Assembly (NCBI RefSeq): GCF_000327385.1
Contig: NW_008707370.1
Coordinates: 26,276-90,275 of the forward strand
From: Lottia gigantea
Taxonomy: Eukaryota; Mollusca; Gastropoda; Lottiidae
DNA: 64,000 nucleotides
Reading direction: 5' to 3'
Within the stretch, counting starts at the first letter, position 1. The number at the start of each line of letters is the position of its first letter. The position numbers and the translations under genes were made by a program. Positions 44,201-54,600 of the stretch are shown here, in pieces. The notes under the pieces are model-generated. The model did no database searches. It worked only from the letters and a program-made list of their open reading frames with translations, and had not been told where the DNA came from.

Positions 44201-47200
44201 ACTGTTATTTTTAACCAATCAAAGCGTCATGTAGGATCCGTTTCTTGGTAGCATGGACAAATTTGTGGGATAACGAATTTAAAGAGGCTTTCATATTGCT
44301 CAACTTTTGCCATTGCTATTTCAAAATTCGTAATTATTTTATGAGTGACACATTTTGATTGGTTAAAAATAACTTAGTTAGAACAGGCAGCATTAGAAAA
44401 CTTGATAGATTACAATAAGGATGAAATTTCTTAGAAGAAAAGAAACAAAATTGTAAACTAAATTTATTTAGATTGAGTCCTAATAAACTTGCTTACCATA
44501 GCTAGTAACATCAGCCTTGTATTCACCAAAATAATTAGCTCCTGCCATAAAACCAAAATTGGTTCCACCATGGTACATATAGAAATTAATAGATCCTTGT
44601 CTTTTAAGTATTTCTATTACCATTTCTTCATGGTCTGTTAAAAAGTTAAAATGCAATGATAAGCATAGCTTAAGAACTAATAGGTGATGGAATCTCTAAT
44701 GCAGAAGCTTTGGCATCATAAATCCCTTTGTCCCATTGCCTGGCACAATCCATTTTTCTACTGACTGAGCATCCCATTATCCTAGTTTTCCAGGGATTGT
44801 AGCTCTTAGTGTGTATCAGGGACACATATGGCATTGATTTGCATCATTCCATTTTTCAGTCAGACTTCTGTGGTTCTTGGAATTTTACTAAGATTAAGCG
44901 TCACTATCTCAAAGGCCCTTACTTACATATCACTAACAGCTTTTCCTCTTGTAAAGTTAAGGAAACCTCTATATAAATATGTATATGCAATATAAGCCAA
45001 ATTGAGGGAGCAACGATCTTATGATGTTAATAGACTGATGACTTACAATCAACTGTTTCTGTTTTATGTTCGCCTGCCCAATGATCAAACCAACCACTCC
45101 AATATTCCATGACCATGAAAGGAAAATTAGAATCTATCTCTGTTATATGTTTGTATAGCTCTATGTCAAACTTCTTGAGATTTGCTGTTGGTAGAGCCAC
45201 TGGAAAATAAATAATAAATCAGATTCAAGATTGTAACAAGACTGTGGAATCTCAAAAACGACTGGCTGGATGAACTGATTGATCAACTGATTGATTGACT
45301 GATCAACTGATTGATTCACTGATCAAATGATTGACTGACTGATCAACTGACTAATTGACTGAGCAACTGATTGATCAACTGATTGATCAACAGCTTGATT
45401 GATTAACTGATCAAGTGATCAACTGATTGATAGTTTGATTGATCAGTTCGTTTTGTGATTGACTATTTGATTGATCAACTGATTGATTGATCAACTGATT
45501 GATTGATTGATTGATCAACTGATTGATTGATTGATCAACTGATTGATCAACTGATCAACTGATTGATTAACTGGTTGATTGTTTTATTAACTGGTTGATT
45601 GATTGATTAACTGGTTGATTTATTGATCAACTGATTGATTGATTGATCAACTGATTGATTGATTGATCAACTGATTGATTGATTGATCAACTGATTGATT
45701 GATTGATCAACTGATTGGAATTTTCAAGATTTCTCACCTTTGAAAAATGGTGCTCTAGCCATACCATGTTCATTATCAGATGTTATTAGTAATTCTTGAA
45801 CACCATGGTGTCTCAATAACTACAATATAGTTAACACATGCATCATGCATTTCATATTGAACTCATTACCTGACTTAATCATAGCTCGATGATTGCCCTT
45901 TAAATCATCAGACGTCACCAATAGTTCTTGAATTCCATATTCTCTAAATAACTTATAATTAAAGACATTTAAAATCGTCAATTGCATAATTTCAGCTTAA
46001 TCAAAGGGATTGTAAAGAGAATTTCTAAACTATTTATGTGTACAGGGGATATTGATATCATCAATTTGCAATACATGTACCACTAAAAAAACTAAGCATT
46101 TTAAGATGTCACTAAGAAAAAGGCACTTAGATATCTTTTGTGATTATAACATCATAAAACAACAAGTTTTAGAACCACAAGAACTGCAGACGTCTGACTG
46201 AAAATTTGAGCAGTGCTTTCGGGGTCTTGCAGTCATCTGTTTCCCTTTTTATACTGAAAATCAGATGTGCTGTAAAAACAGCATTTTCTTTATGAACTAA
46301 TTGCCTCTACCTAAAGGACTTGATACCAGCATGGATAGCAATTGTACCTTTTAATTTTTCAACACAGTTACCCCCTGTCAGTAACTCCAGACGCGCTGGC
46401 CAATAGTCATTTGTGCAATAGAATGTCAGAAAAATAGACAGCACCAGAATTTGCGTCAATATAAAATGGAAACCTACATCTGCTATAAAATGTAAATGTG
46501 AAACATCACTATGGTATGATCCATACTCATTTTCTACTTGTACCATTATTATAGGTCCACCTCTTGTTGCCTGCAAAAATAATTTACATATTTCACAAAG
46601 TGTCTCTGTTGCATATTAATTAATGACCGGAATTTGGAGAGAATTACTGACCATGTCCAAAATTTTCAAACTTACTCTGTGTGCGTCTGCGATCGTCTGC
46701 ATGCTTGTTGCAAACCTATAACCACTATCTTTTATTAGCAATCATACGCAGGTGGTGATCCATAGTGATTAGAAAAAACTGTAGAATTCAGATGCATTCA
46801 GTGTGTATTAAACATAACTTAAAGGTTTCAGTATACACTAATACATGGGGGTAAAAAAATTGCACAATAAAATGGTTATTTGGGAATAAATTTGAAAGGG
46901 ACAGATTCAGCATCCTTTTGATCAATTGTATCTAATTCATCTGTGCTTGAAAGTTTAAAAGACAGCTAGTCTTTTCTTGAGACTCTGCCATATATAGAAA
47001 AGACATATAAAAATATAAAGTGAAATTTCTAGTTATATTTGAAGGGATTAGGCGATTTCTGTTCAGTTCAGGCTATACATATTCAAGACTCAAATCAATA
47101 CAGTGAACCATGGCCTTTAAAACAGACCTGTAAGTCTTCAATCATTGGTAAAAGATGATTAAAAAATCTCTTCACAGCAGCTTGATATGGTTCATAATTT

Positions 47201-48731
47201 GAGCGAACTTTCATATTCGGATCTTTTAACAACCAACTATTTAAGGAGTAAAAAAAAAATGTGTTAAAACTATTATATCATGGAACTAAAATAAATATAT
47301 TAAAACAGAACTTGAATCATGTTGTTACTCAGAGATTCACGCTATGCGGTCTTCATACAACTGACCTATTTTCAGCCTGTGTCCCTACTGAAGATGGACA
47401 AGTAGAAATTATTCTCATGTCTACACTTTGAGACGAGTTTGGAATGTTTGTTTAATGAAGTGTGCTTAAGAGCATTAATGATGGAAAGCTTTTCAGTTAA
47501 ATACAGGTTACATTATTTGATTTTATATTTGTGTAGGCTTTAGGTCTGCTATCAATGGACCAGGATATTTTGTAATTATTATTTTTACAGTTTATGAAAA
47601 TTGCAAAGCGTGAAACTCTAAGTAACAACGTGTTTCAAGTTTTGTTTTCATATTTCCATAACAATATAACAGCAATATCTTAAGAAAAATAAGCATTTTG
47701 AAGCTCTTTTATAAAAAACACTTTGCAAAAGCAAACACTTTGGGCTCAGAAAAATAAACACTTCGTCAGCTGCAAAATTACCTACCTTGGCATTCCACCA
47801 AAATCCCATTCTGAACAGATATATGGTCCAGGACGGAATATTACATATAGACCAAGTTCTTGAGCCAATTCAATATATCGTCTGCAAATAATGGCAAAAA
47901 ATAAAAGGTATTGAAGTTTTCTGTACATTACTAGGCTAATAAAAACTTGTATCAGCTTGTGAAGTAAATATTTAGATTTTATCTTTTATAATATTACAAA
48001 TTAATAAGCCATTGAAGGATTATAAACCCTGTAATGCTAAAGATATTTGCAATATACAATGTAGCAGAAATAGTTCAAAACAACCAATAATTTCTTACCT
48101 TAAATCAAGCATTCCTTCAAAATCAAAATGGCCTGGTTCTGGTTCATGAAGATTCCACGACACATATCTAAAAATATTATCAAATATGCTTACTGACTTT
48201 TACTTCTGACTTTACAAGAAATTTAAAATCTGTTACACTGACATGAGTTCATCTCCGTAAACATCGTAAAAAAAGTTCAGATATATATTGAACAATTGCG
48301 ACTGGCATCAAACAGGGATTCTGTTTCACTTACTAGGATAATGTTGGAAACAACGGCCATTGACAATTGGCAACAAGACCCTAAGAAATAACAAAACCAA
48401 CTTACGTTTCAATGGTATTCAATCCACCAGCTTTCATTTTCAACATCCTATCTCTCCAATATTCTGGCATGACGCGAAAATAATGCATGGCACCACTCAT
48501 TATCCATATTTCTTTACCATTCAACATAAATTTTCGGTCTTTGAACTGAAGTCCCATGGACATTATCTTCGAATCTCCCATTTCTGCTGAACTGTAATAT
48601 AACCTTGATCGTAAATACCAAATAAGGAATAACAACAATGCAAGCAGTACAACATTCTTGACTTGTAGATTCAATTTTCTTGATGTAGCCATTCGAAGTC
48701 GTCTGCACCATAATGGTTTAATGATCCACAT
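38256..48731 (-). CDS. GLB1L2: GH35 beta-galactosidase, GLB1L2/3 type, 660 aa, with alternative exon 6
   Basis: Exons: 48731-48406, 48167-48099, 47881-47786, 47236-47128, 46570-46478, 6a 45951-45870 or 6b 45819-45738, 45199-45047, 44634-44497, 44006-43914, 43635-43585, 43336-43281, 43005-42859, 42740-42663, 40218-40131, 39967-39880, 39373-39253, 38729-38613 and 38333-38256. All phases close to a 660-residue protein with either exon 6. GH35 enzymes remove terminal beta-galactose. Seen: cytoplasmic basic tail and signal-anchor helix (26-40, [15 protein letters not shown]), [37 protein letters not shown], acid/base E215 in [10 protein letters not shown], nucleophile E290 in [23 protein letters not shown], then beta domains ending in [15 protein letters not shown] type II membrane topology is predicted. 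I start at the ATG at 48731 because an acceptor lies just upstream; M14 is an alternative. The long introns hold many MITEs and two satellites. Confidence 0.95.
39475..39715. mobile_element. Foldback MITE, family A, copy in a beta-galactosidase intron
   Basis: Has gacgtctgtggtttctg, atatgctttatcacataagg, catcatcaaacacttag and gcaaattgatgctatcagtg in family order; the left terminus is lost. Confidence 0.7.
40236..40575. mobile_element. Foldback MITE, family A, compound copy
   Basis: Both arms present (ttctactattccaatttt-type start; cattccactaaaacttagtg; taaagcatattttgcg; ggaattgcaggaatcacag), followed by a second right arm (ggtgcaaattgatgctatca, ccctgatacacataaa), so either two copies lie side by side or the right arm is duplicated. 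Confidence 0.65.
41325..42560. repeat. Intronic satellite, 34/31-bp units with higher-order structure
   Basis: About 36 head-to-tail units built on ttgaaataacaatatgaaat plus either actacactgacata (34 bp) or agactgacata (31 bp). A longer block containing a shortened unit (gaaataatatgaaatacacc) recurs near 41860, 42090 and 42315, so part of the array was copied as larger segments. It ends in an inverted unit (tatttcatattgttatttt) that would fold back on the last repeat. It lies in the 2.4-kb intron between exons 13 and 14 of the beta-galactosidase; open frames through it are artefacts of the repeat. Confidence 0.93.
44170..44405. mobile_element. Short inverted-repeat element in a beta-galactosidase intron
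   Basis: Left arm ctaccacaatcgcgttttaa then tatttttaaccaatcaaagc; right arm gattggttaaaaataact and gttagaacaggcagc. A diverged copy of the left part lies at 61608-61690. Confidence 0.5.
44810..44975. mobile_element. Decayed foldback MITE, family A
   Basis: Keeps gtgtatcagggacac, catcattccatttttcag, gtcactatc and aaaggccctta; right arm mostly gone. Confidence 0.5.
45254..45717. repeat. Tetranucleotide-derived repeat rich in TTGATCAA palindromes
   Basis: About 460 bp of tgattgattgatcaac-type units, ending with five near-identical 20-bp units. Each gatc block is self-complementary, so the transcript can pair with itself in many registers. It fills most of the intron between alternative exon 6b and exon 7, beginning 55 bp from exon 7 and ending 21 bp from exon 6b. 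Confidence 0.92.
45738..45819 (-). other. Beta-galactosidase alternative exon 6b (82 nt)
   Basis: Acceptor attgtag, donor aaag|gtgaga. Encodes [20 protein letters not shown] then ARAPFFK. Same length, phase and position as exon 6a, sharing 13 of 27 residues with it. Joins in frame to exon 5 (phase 0) and exon 7 (phase 1). Confidence 0.85.
45870..45951 (-). other. Beta-galactosidase alternative exon 6a (82 nt)
   Basis: Acceptor aattataag, donor tcag|gtaatg. Encodes [20 protein letters not shown] then HRAMIKS, following the catalytic-acid exon 5. Only 50 nt (45820-45869) separate it from exon 6b, and including both (164 nt) would shift the frame. Confidence 0.85.
46002..46225. mobile_element. 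Foldback MITE, family A, between exons 5 and 6a
   Basis: Starts caaagggattgtaaagag and carries tttatgtgtacaggg, atcatcaatttgca, then right-arm parts gaactgcagacgtctgac and gaaaatttgagc; the right end is lost. Confidence 0.65.
46893..47120. mobile_element. MITE, family B, abutting exon 4 of the beta-galactosidase
   Basis: Begins tgaaagggacagattcagca and ends gaaccatggcctttaa; shares the ccatatatagaaaagacata block with other family B copies. Its end lies about 6 nt beyond the GT donor of exon 4 (47127-47126). Confidence 0.55.
47311..47639. mobile_element. 329-bp MITE with about 33-bp terminal inverted repeats
   Basis: Left end cttgaatcatgttgttactc then agagattcacgct; right end agcgtgaaactctaagtaac then aacgtgtttcaag, its imperfect reverse complement. 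Fragments of the same family occur near 58505 (gagtaacaacatgtttcagg) and 63365-63480. In intron 3 of the beta-galactosidase. Confidence 0.75.
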
Positions 48732-48794
48732 TTTGCATTCATTTTCACTTTCACTATCTGAAAAAAATATCCATAAACAATTCAATTATTCAGT

Positions 48795-48950
48795 TAAAGG
48801 GATTGTAAAGAGGTTTCTAAATTTTGATGTGTATCAGGGACAATGGTAGTATCAATTTGCACCATTCCAATTTTCAATTTGGTTCCTGTAATTCCACTAA
48901 AACCAAGTGTTTGATGACGTCACAAAATATGCTTTATCACATATGGCATA
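48795..48950. mobile_element. Foldback MITE, family A, left arm only
   Basis: Starts ttaaagggattgtaaagagg, then gatgtgtatcagggaca, accattccaattttcaat, ccactaaaaccaagtg, gatgacgtcac; the other arm is absent. Lies upstream of beta-galactosidase exon 1. Confidence 0.7.
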
Positions 48951-49836
48951 TACAAGGTTTCAATTTCAAGTGAAGTGGTCACCCACGATATATACCCTTG
49001 ATCATCATTGATTGGCTAAATATGTCATTAGAACACCACTGTGATGCGAACAAGTAAGATTATTAGAGAGACAAATAGAGAAGAAATTGTAAATTAATGT
49101 TAATTGTATTGTGTTAGTATAACTTATACTAGTAAACCTGTCTGCAACTATCAGATCACTATGTCTACTGCATTATGAGGCCTAGCATGATTAGGCCTTC
49201 AAATTACCCTACTCTCTGAAAACTGTAAGCTCTGATTTTTTCTTACAAATGCAAAAGACAGTACAATAAACGTAAATCACTGGCCTTATAAACCAGCCAA
49301 GTAAACGCTGCAATATATATTTTCAGTGATAACTAGTCAAAATAGTTCAAATTCAAAAAAATATCGTATGATTTAATGGATGTGCTACGTACCTTTTCAC
49401 TGTAATTCTTTGACAACAAATGGGACGTAACTCTTTTTTTCTTTACAAAACCAGACTACATCAAAGTACATACAACTAAGCTCTTAAAGATCCTATAATA
49501 CTAATCCTGTTGGTCTCAAGTTTCCGAGTTTAAGATTCAAAGCATATCTTAATGTTTAAAATCAGTTCCTAGGCATGTTTGTATTGAAAAAATGTTTAAA
49601 ATCTAATATTTTTCACCAAAAGAACACCCAGGACATTGTAAAAACAGCATGTTTTTCAAGTGAAATCTATGTTTGAAACAATGTTGAAACATTTAAAAAA
49701 TATGGACTTGACTGAAGAAAATTTAAGAACAGATCTTAACAGACAATAGAAAAAACACTATTAACTGCAATATGTTTTTGGGGGTTTTTTTTGTAAAACA
49801 TTCCATACACAAGAGATATAAAAATACACGGTCTCA
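48951..49836. other. No gene seen; 5' side of the beta-galactosidase gene
   Basis: AT-rich and without recognisable repeats. Probably 5' UTR intron of the beta-galactosidase: a minus-strand donor candidate (ttcag|gtatag) lies at 50216, which would place the transcription start further right. Confidence 0.3.
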
Positions 49837-50192
49837 TTAAAGGGATAGATTCGCCTGCATTTTCTGCGGTTGATTTGGGTCTTGAATATATATAAATAGT
49901 CTTCAGAAATACTAGAAATGAACAAAAATCGCATAATTCCTTCAAAAATATCTCAAACTAGGTATGATCTTTCTATTTCTATATGTCTTTTCTATATGGC
50001 AGAGTCTCAAGAAATGACGAGTCGTCATTTTAACATTCAGACGTGAATTATTCTGGCCACACGTGTGGAGTTGAAGGCTAAAATGTCTCGACAGTTAGCT
50101 GTGAACACTATTAATGATTAGCTAAGCTAAGAAATTCCCATTTCTGAAACTAAAGTAAAATTGGTCAAACGAATGGCGAACTGTCCCTTTAA
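49837..50192. mobile_element. TTAA-bounded MITE, family B, full-length copy
   Basis: Starts ttaaagggatagattcgcct and ends gcgaactgtccctttaa, with TTAA at both ends (356 bp). Contains actagaaatgaacaaaaatc and ttccttcaaaaatatctc. It brings a CACGTG box (50060-50065). Confidence 0.78.
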
Positions 50193-50439
50193 ATGAAATA
50201 AATCTGCTACTATACCTGAAATTGCACGTCAATGTGTCTGGCGCAGTTTGAATCCTATTTTCTGAGTGCTCATTCAATCTATCTATTCCCCCACGCCAAC
50301 CTCTGTCGACCAAAGTTCATTCGAGTAGTTTATAAATCTCGTACAAGCTGTATATTCAATACCCCTTTTATAATGCTGAATAAACAATTTTTACTTCAGA
50401 AAGTCGAGAGATAAAATATTAGGTTAGACACCTCAAGGT

Positions 50440-50582
50440 CATAATAGATGGAGGACTTTGAACCGGGTCCGATTCTGAAAGGAACTGGTTCTTACTTGAG
50501 AAATTTGTTGAGGATTTCCCTCATAGCACACTGCATTGCGTTGACTGTCTTCATTAGCCTAAGCATGTGCAGAAAATTATGG
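50440..50582 (+). mobile_element. Decayed SINE fragment
   Basis: Contains ccctcatagcacactgcatt, gactgtcttcattagcct and gtgcagaaaa of the SINE family; the rest is unrecognisable. Confidence 0.45.
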
Positions 50583-51299
50583 CGATAGCTCTCTTGCAAT
50601 AGATGACGTATAGACCTAATAATCTCATGTAAGGGTGGAGTGGGAATTGAATCTTCTGCTCCTTAATGAAAGGTGATATGTCACTTATAAAATATTTATA
50701 TAATATCCCCTTGAAATAAAAAACCGTAGACTCAAAAAGTATACTAAGCTGTTTATTAAAAAGAGATAAATTTAATAATGGTGTCGAAAACTTAACAACA
50801 AGACATTGGTTTGGGTATAAAATCCTCATCAGGACAAGTGTGACTAACTTAAATTCCAATGTGACTAAATTCCAGGCAAAGTTTTCAAGTGAACTCGTCT
50901 AAGAGGTGAGAGAAGAGCATTCAACAATGAGGACCCTCGACTCAAATAAATCCTACATTAAAGAGTGGCTCATAAAAGCTTGTCTGTCCCGGACACATAA
51001 GAAACACATCGAAAGGAATTTTTTGGATTTTTGGCATCATAATTGTATGAAATATGACTACAAATAGTTATCTCATCGTACGATTTGGTAACTTAAGTTT
51101 AAACTTGGTTATATACATTGGCTGGGTCAATTAATTTGATCTAAATTCGGAACATTAATTGATGCAAAAATCACTTCTGAGCAAATAAAAAACATATCAA
51201 TTCAGTTACAGTTATAAAATATATTTTGATGAAGTTATGCAATTGCTCAAAAGAAGTGGGTACTTTTTAAGCACTAAAGAATTCGCCTGTATTGTGCAA

Positions 51300-51319
51300 T
51301 CACGTGATGTATCATGTGA
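51300..51319. promoter_or_regulatory. Two adjacent TCAYRTGA sites upstream of SMPD1 (CLEAR/M-box type)
   Basis: TCACGTGA at 51300-51307 and TCATGTGA at 51312-51319, separated by 4 nt, about 300 nt before the SMPD1 start codon. TCACGTGA is the core of the CLEAR element bound by TFEB/TFE3 at vertebrate lysosomal genes, and TCATGTGA is the related MITF M-box form. The factor in this organism is inferred, not seen. Confidence 0.5.
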
Positions 51320-51600
51320 TTCAACATAACATTGAAAAACAAAACTTCATACGAGGAAGATATTAATAAGAAAAGAACCATCTTCATCTCTTTTTTCCTT
51401 CCTTCATTATATTGGTGAATGGTAAAAAGGTACGGACATTTTTATTTCTAAAGTGTATAAGAAAAGTGGAAATGGATTTCGTTTTTAATTTAATTCGGTC
51501 GTTGAAATGTTGTATAAAACTTGATGAAAACTTAATATTCAATAGGTCTTTTGAAATTTTCTTTTTCAGGGAATAGAATGTAATGTAGAATTTGAAGAAG

Positions 51601-54600
51601 ATGAAGGTTTTTGGTATACTCGTAGTCTTCCTTTCAATAAACATCATAAATTCACACATCTTGAAATTCCAATCATTAAAAACAGCAGACGTGAATGATT
51701 ACATCCAGCAGAAAACCATCGAAAATTATCAATTGAGTTATGATAACACTGTAACCAAGTTCGTGAAGAACCCAATCACGCGCCGTATTCTAGGATCAGC
51801 AGGATGTACAGCCTGTAAACTAGGCGTAGGACTGATTCAAGAAGTAGTAGCCTCGTATAAATCTGAGGAAGAAATCAGAATTCAGATAGAAAGATTGTGT
51901 ATTTATTTAGGTATTGAAGATGAAAGAGTCTGTGAGGGATTGAGTCATGAATTTAAGGTTAGTTGACTCAAATGGAATTTTTTTTTTAGTCCAATATCAA
52001 ATCAGGACATTTGGCAATGACTTAAGGATAGGAATAAAAAAATTAAGATGAGACAATTCAAATTTATTTCTTTTCGGTGTGAATATCTTTTGTTTTGGGT
52101 TTTTTTTTTAGGGAGACTCCACTTGTTATCTATGATCTGACCAAATTGTTATGCCCCTCATGTTCTGGGTCACATAATATTCAACCAATTGAATGCTCTG
52201 GTTTATGAAAAGATGTCTTTACAGAACTGAATGTCCTGATTAAGATTTTTTATCCGAAACGTGTCGGCAACATGAGAAGAGTTTTAGTCATTCATACCCA
52301 TAAATGTTCCACTTTCAGGATGAAGTTTTGACAGTGTTTGATAAACTAGTGTTAGGACCTAAAGAAGTCTGCTCCATATTGATAACTGACTGTGGAGATC
52401 CATATAATCCCTTAGATGACTGGAACATTACCCTTCCTGAAACACCCAAACCTCCCATCACTCCAATAAAACCACCTAAGGTAAGTTAGATTATTAGCTA
52501 CCAGTTTGTCAGTCTAATTAAAATTAGACCTAACTTCCATTTGTATTTTATTAGTTTCGTTTTGAATGTTTTGTTAGCTATTAGCTTTGTACGTAACCAT
52601 GGTCTAACACTGTCCTTCTTGACTTTTCATTCTGTCAACCTTTGATTGACCTCTGTTTTAACCAATCATGTGGCTGCCTTTTTTAGTGACAGAATAATGT
52701 GGCTCAAACAATAGGTGCATTCCGAGGTGTATTAGACTAGCGGTCCACTTGATAAGTCTGCCAGTTTGCATATCTTCAATAGCCCATAATGAATAGGTGG
52801 AGGAAGAAGGATGTATTTCATTTCTATTTTCTTTCCAGAATATCCCTAAACTATTATAAGTTTAATTTTGTTTCCTGTCTAGCCCTGGAAAATTCTGTGC
52901 ACAAAATTAGAATGCTGAAAACTCCATTTCATTTCTATTTTCTATACTATAGCCTGGATCACCTGTAAAGAGAATATTACAGCTCTCTGATATACATCTA
53001 GATGTACTATATAAACCTGGTAGTAATGCTGTTTGTAATGAACCATTGTGTTGTAGACCAGATGATGGTCAACCAGGTTAGTTACCAGCTAATGTTCAAG
53101 GCTGTAGTGCATTCGTCACTCTGCAAGGTGAACAGACTGATGCGAAGCAAAGCAGTTAGAAGCGATATTAATGTCTTGTTATCAAAATACAGACGCTCAA
53201 TATCTTCAATATACAGACGCTCAGAGGAGGCACAGCGACACACTCGTGAAATTTGACTGTATTTTTTACCAATGGCAGCTAGCAGTTGTCTACTGTTCAA
53301 TTAACATGCAAAAACAAATCCTCTGTAGCAAATTATTGATTCATGCGCTGTCCTGATTTGCTTGTAGTGTGAACGAACCCTGTAAGGGGGTCAATGTGGA
53401 TCTAAGATACTTAATTGATAAAAAAAGAATGCATTTGCGTCCAATATGACAGAGACAAACAGTAAAATGAACATCAACTTTAAATTATGAGTCATTCAGA
53501 GTAAGGTTATGCACCAAATTGATGATGCGCCATAAACCATGGCCAATAATTTCATATCAATGTTATTCCAGGTAAAGGGGTGCCAGGAGCTGGAAAATGG
53601 GGTGATTATAGAAACTGTGATACACCTATCTGGACATTGAATAATCTGTTTGAACATCTCCAACAAATATCACATCAGGTAATTAACAAATATCACATCA
53701 GGTAATTAAATAATATCACATCAGGTAATTAACAAATATCACATAAGGTAATTAAATAACATCACATCAGGGAATTAACAAATATCACATCAGGTAATTA
53801 ACAAATATCACATCAGGTAATTAACAAATATCACATCAGGGAATTAACAAATATCACATCAGGTAATTAACAAATATCACATCAGGTAATTAAATAATAT
53901 CACATCAGGTAATTAACAAATATCACATCAGGTAATTAACAAATATCACATCAGCTAATTAAATAATATCACATCAGGTAATTAACAAATATCACATCAG
54001 GTAATTAACAAATAGTCCTACTAGTCTCCAAATTATTATTATCTATTCAAAAGAAATTTATTTACTTTTTTAGGCATATCGAAGTCCCCTAAAATATTTT
54101 ATTTTTTATTCTCATCTGACTTATACGGTTCCTGCAATAAGACAAGAACCTGACCAGATGACGTCACTTTTTCAAAAACCATATAACCTTCTTATATAAA
54201 ATTACAGAAGGGTGTAAAAATCCATCTCATTTCAGTTTGATATAGTATATTGGACAGGAGATTTACCAGCTCATAATATCTGGAATCAAACACGTCAAGA
54301 TCAAGTAGATATATTAAAAAGATTACATGATTTGTTTGTGAAATATTTTCCTGATAAAACAATATACAGTGCTCTTGGAAATCATGAGAGTTCTCCAGTG
54401 AATAGGTTAGTAGTTATAGATTGTTTCTTAATGTTCACAAAGTCTTTGAAAACTTTGAAATTTGGTTCCTGAAAGTCTTTAAGAACAAACTTGCTTAGTA
54501 GGGAATCTTGAAAACAAAGGTGTAGTCTTATATGTTCTTAAAAACAATGCAGAAGGGAGAAAGACATGGCTAATTGCTATGCAGTTGGAAAACACAAAAC

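Noticed and set aside
46307-46477. Extension of beta-galactosidase exon 5 beyond its donor in an open frame
   Set aside because: The frame stays open past gat|gtaggt, but the added residues do not resemble GH35 proteins, whereas splicing to exon 6 does; read as intron.
53661-54015. CRISPR-like regular repeats
   Set aside because: The units are contiguous without unique spacers and lie in an animal gene intron; it is a minisatellite.
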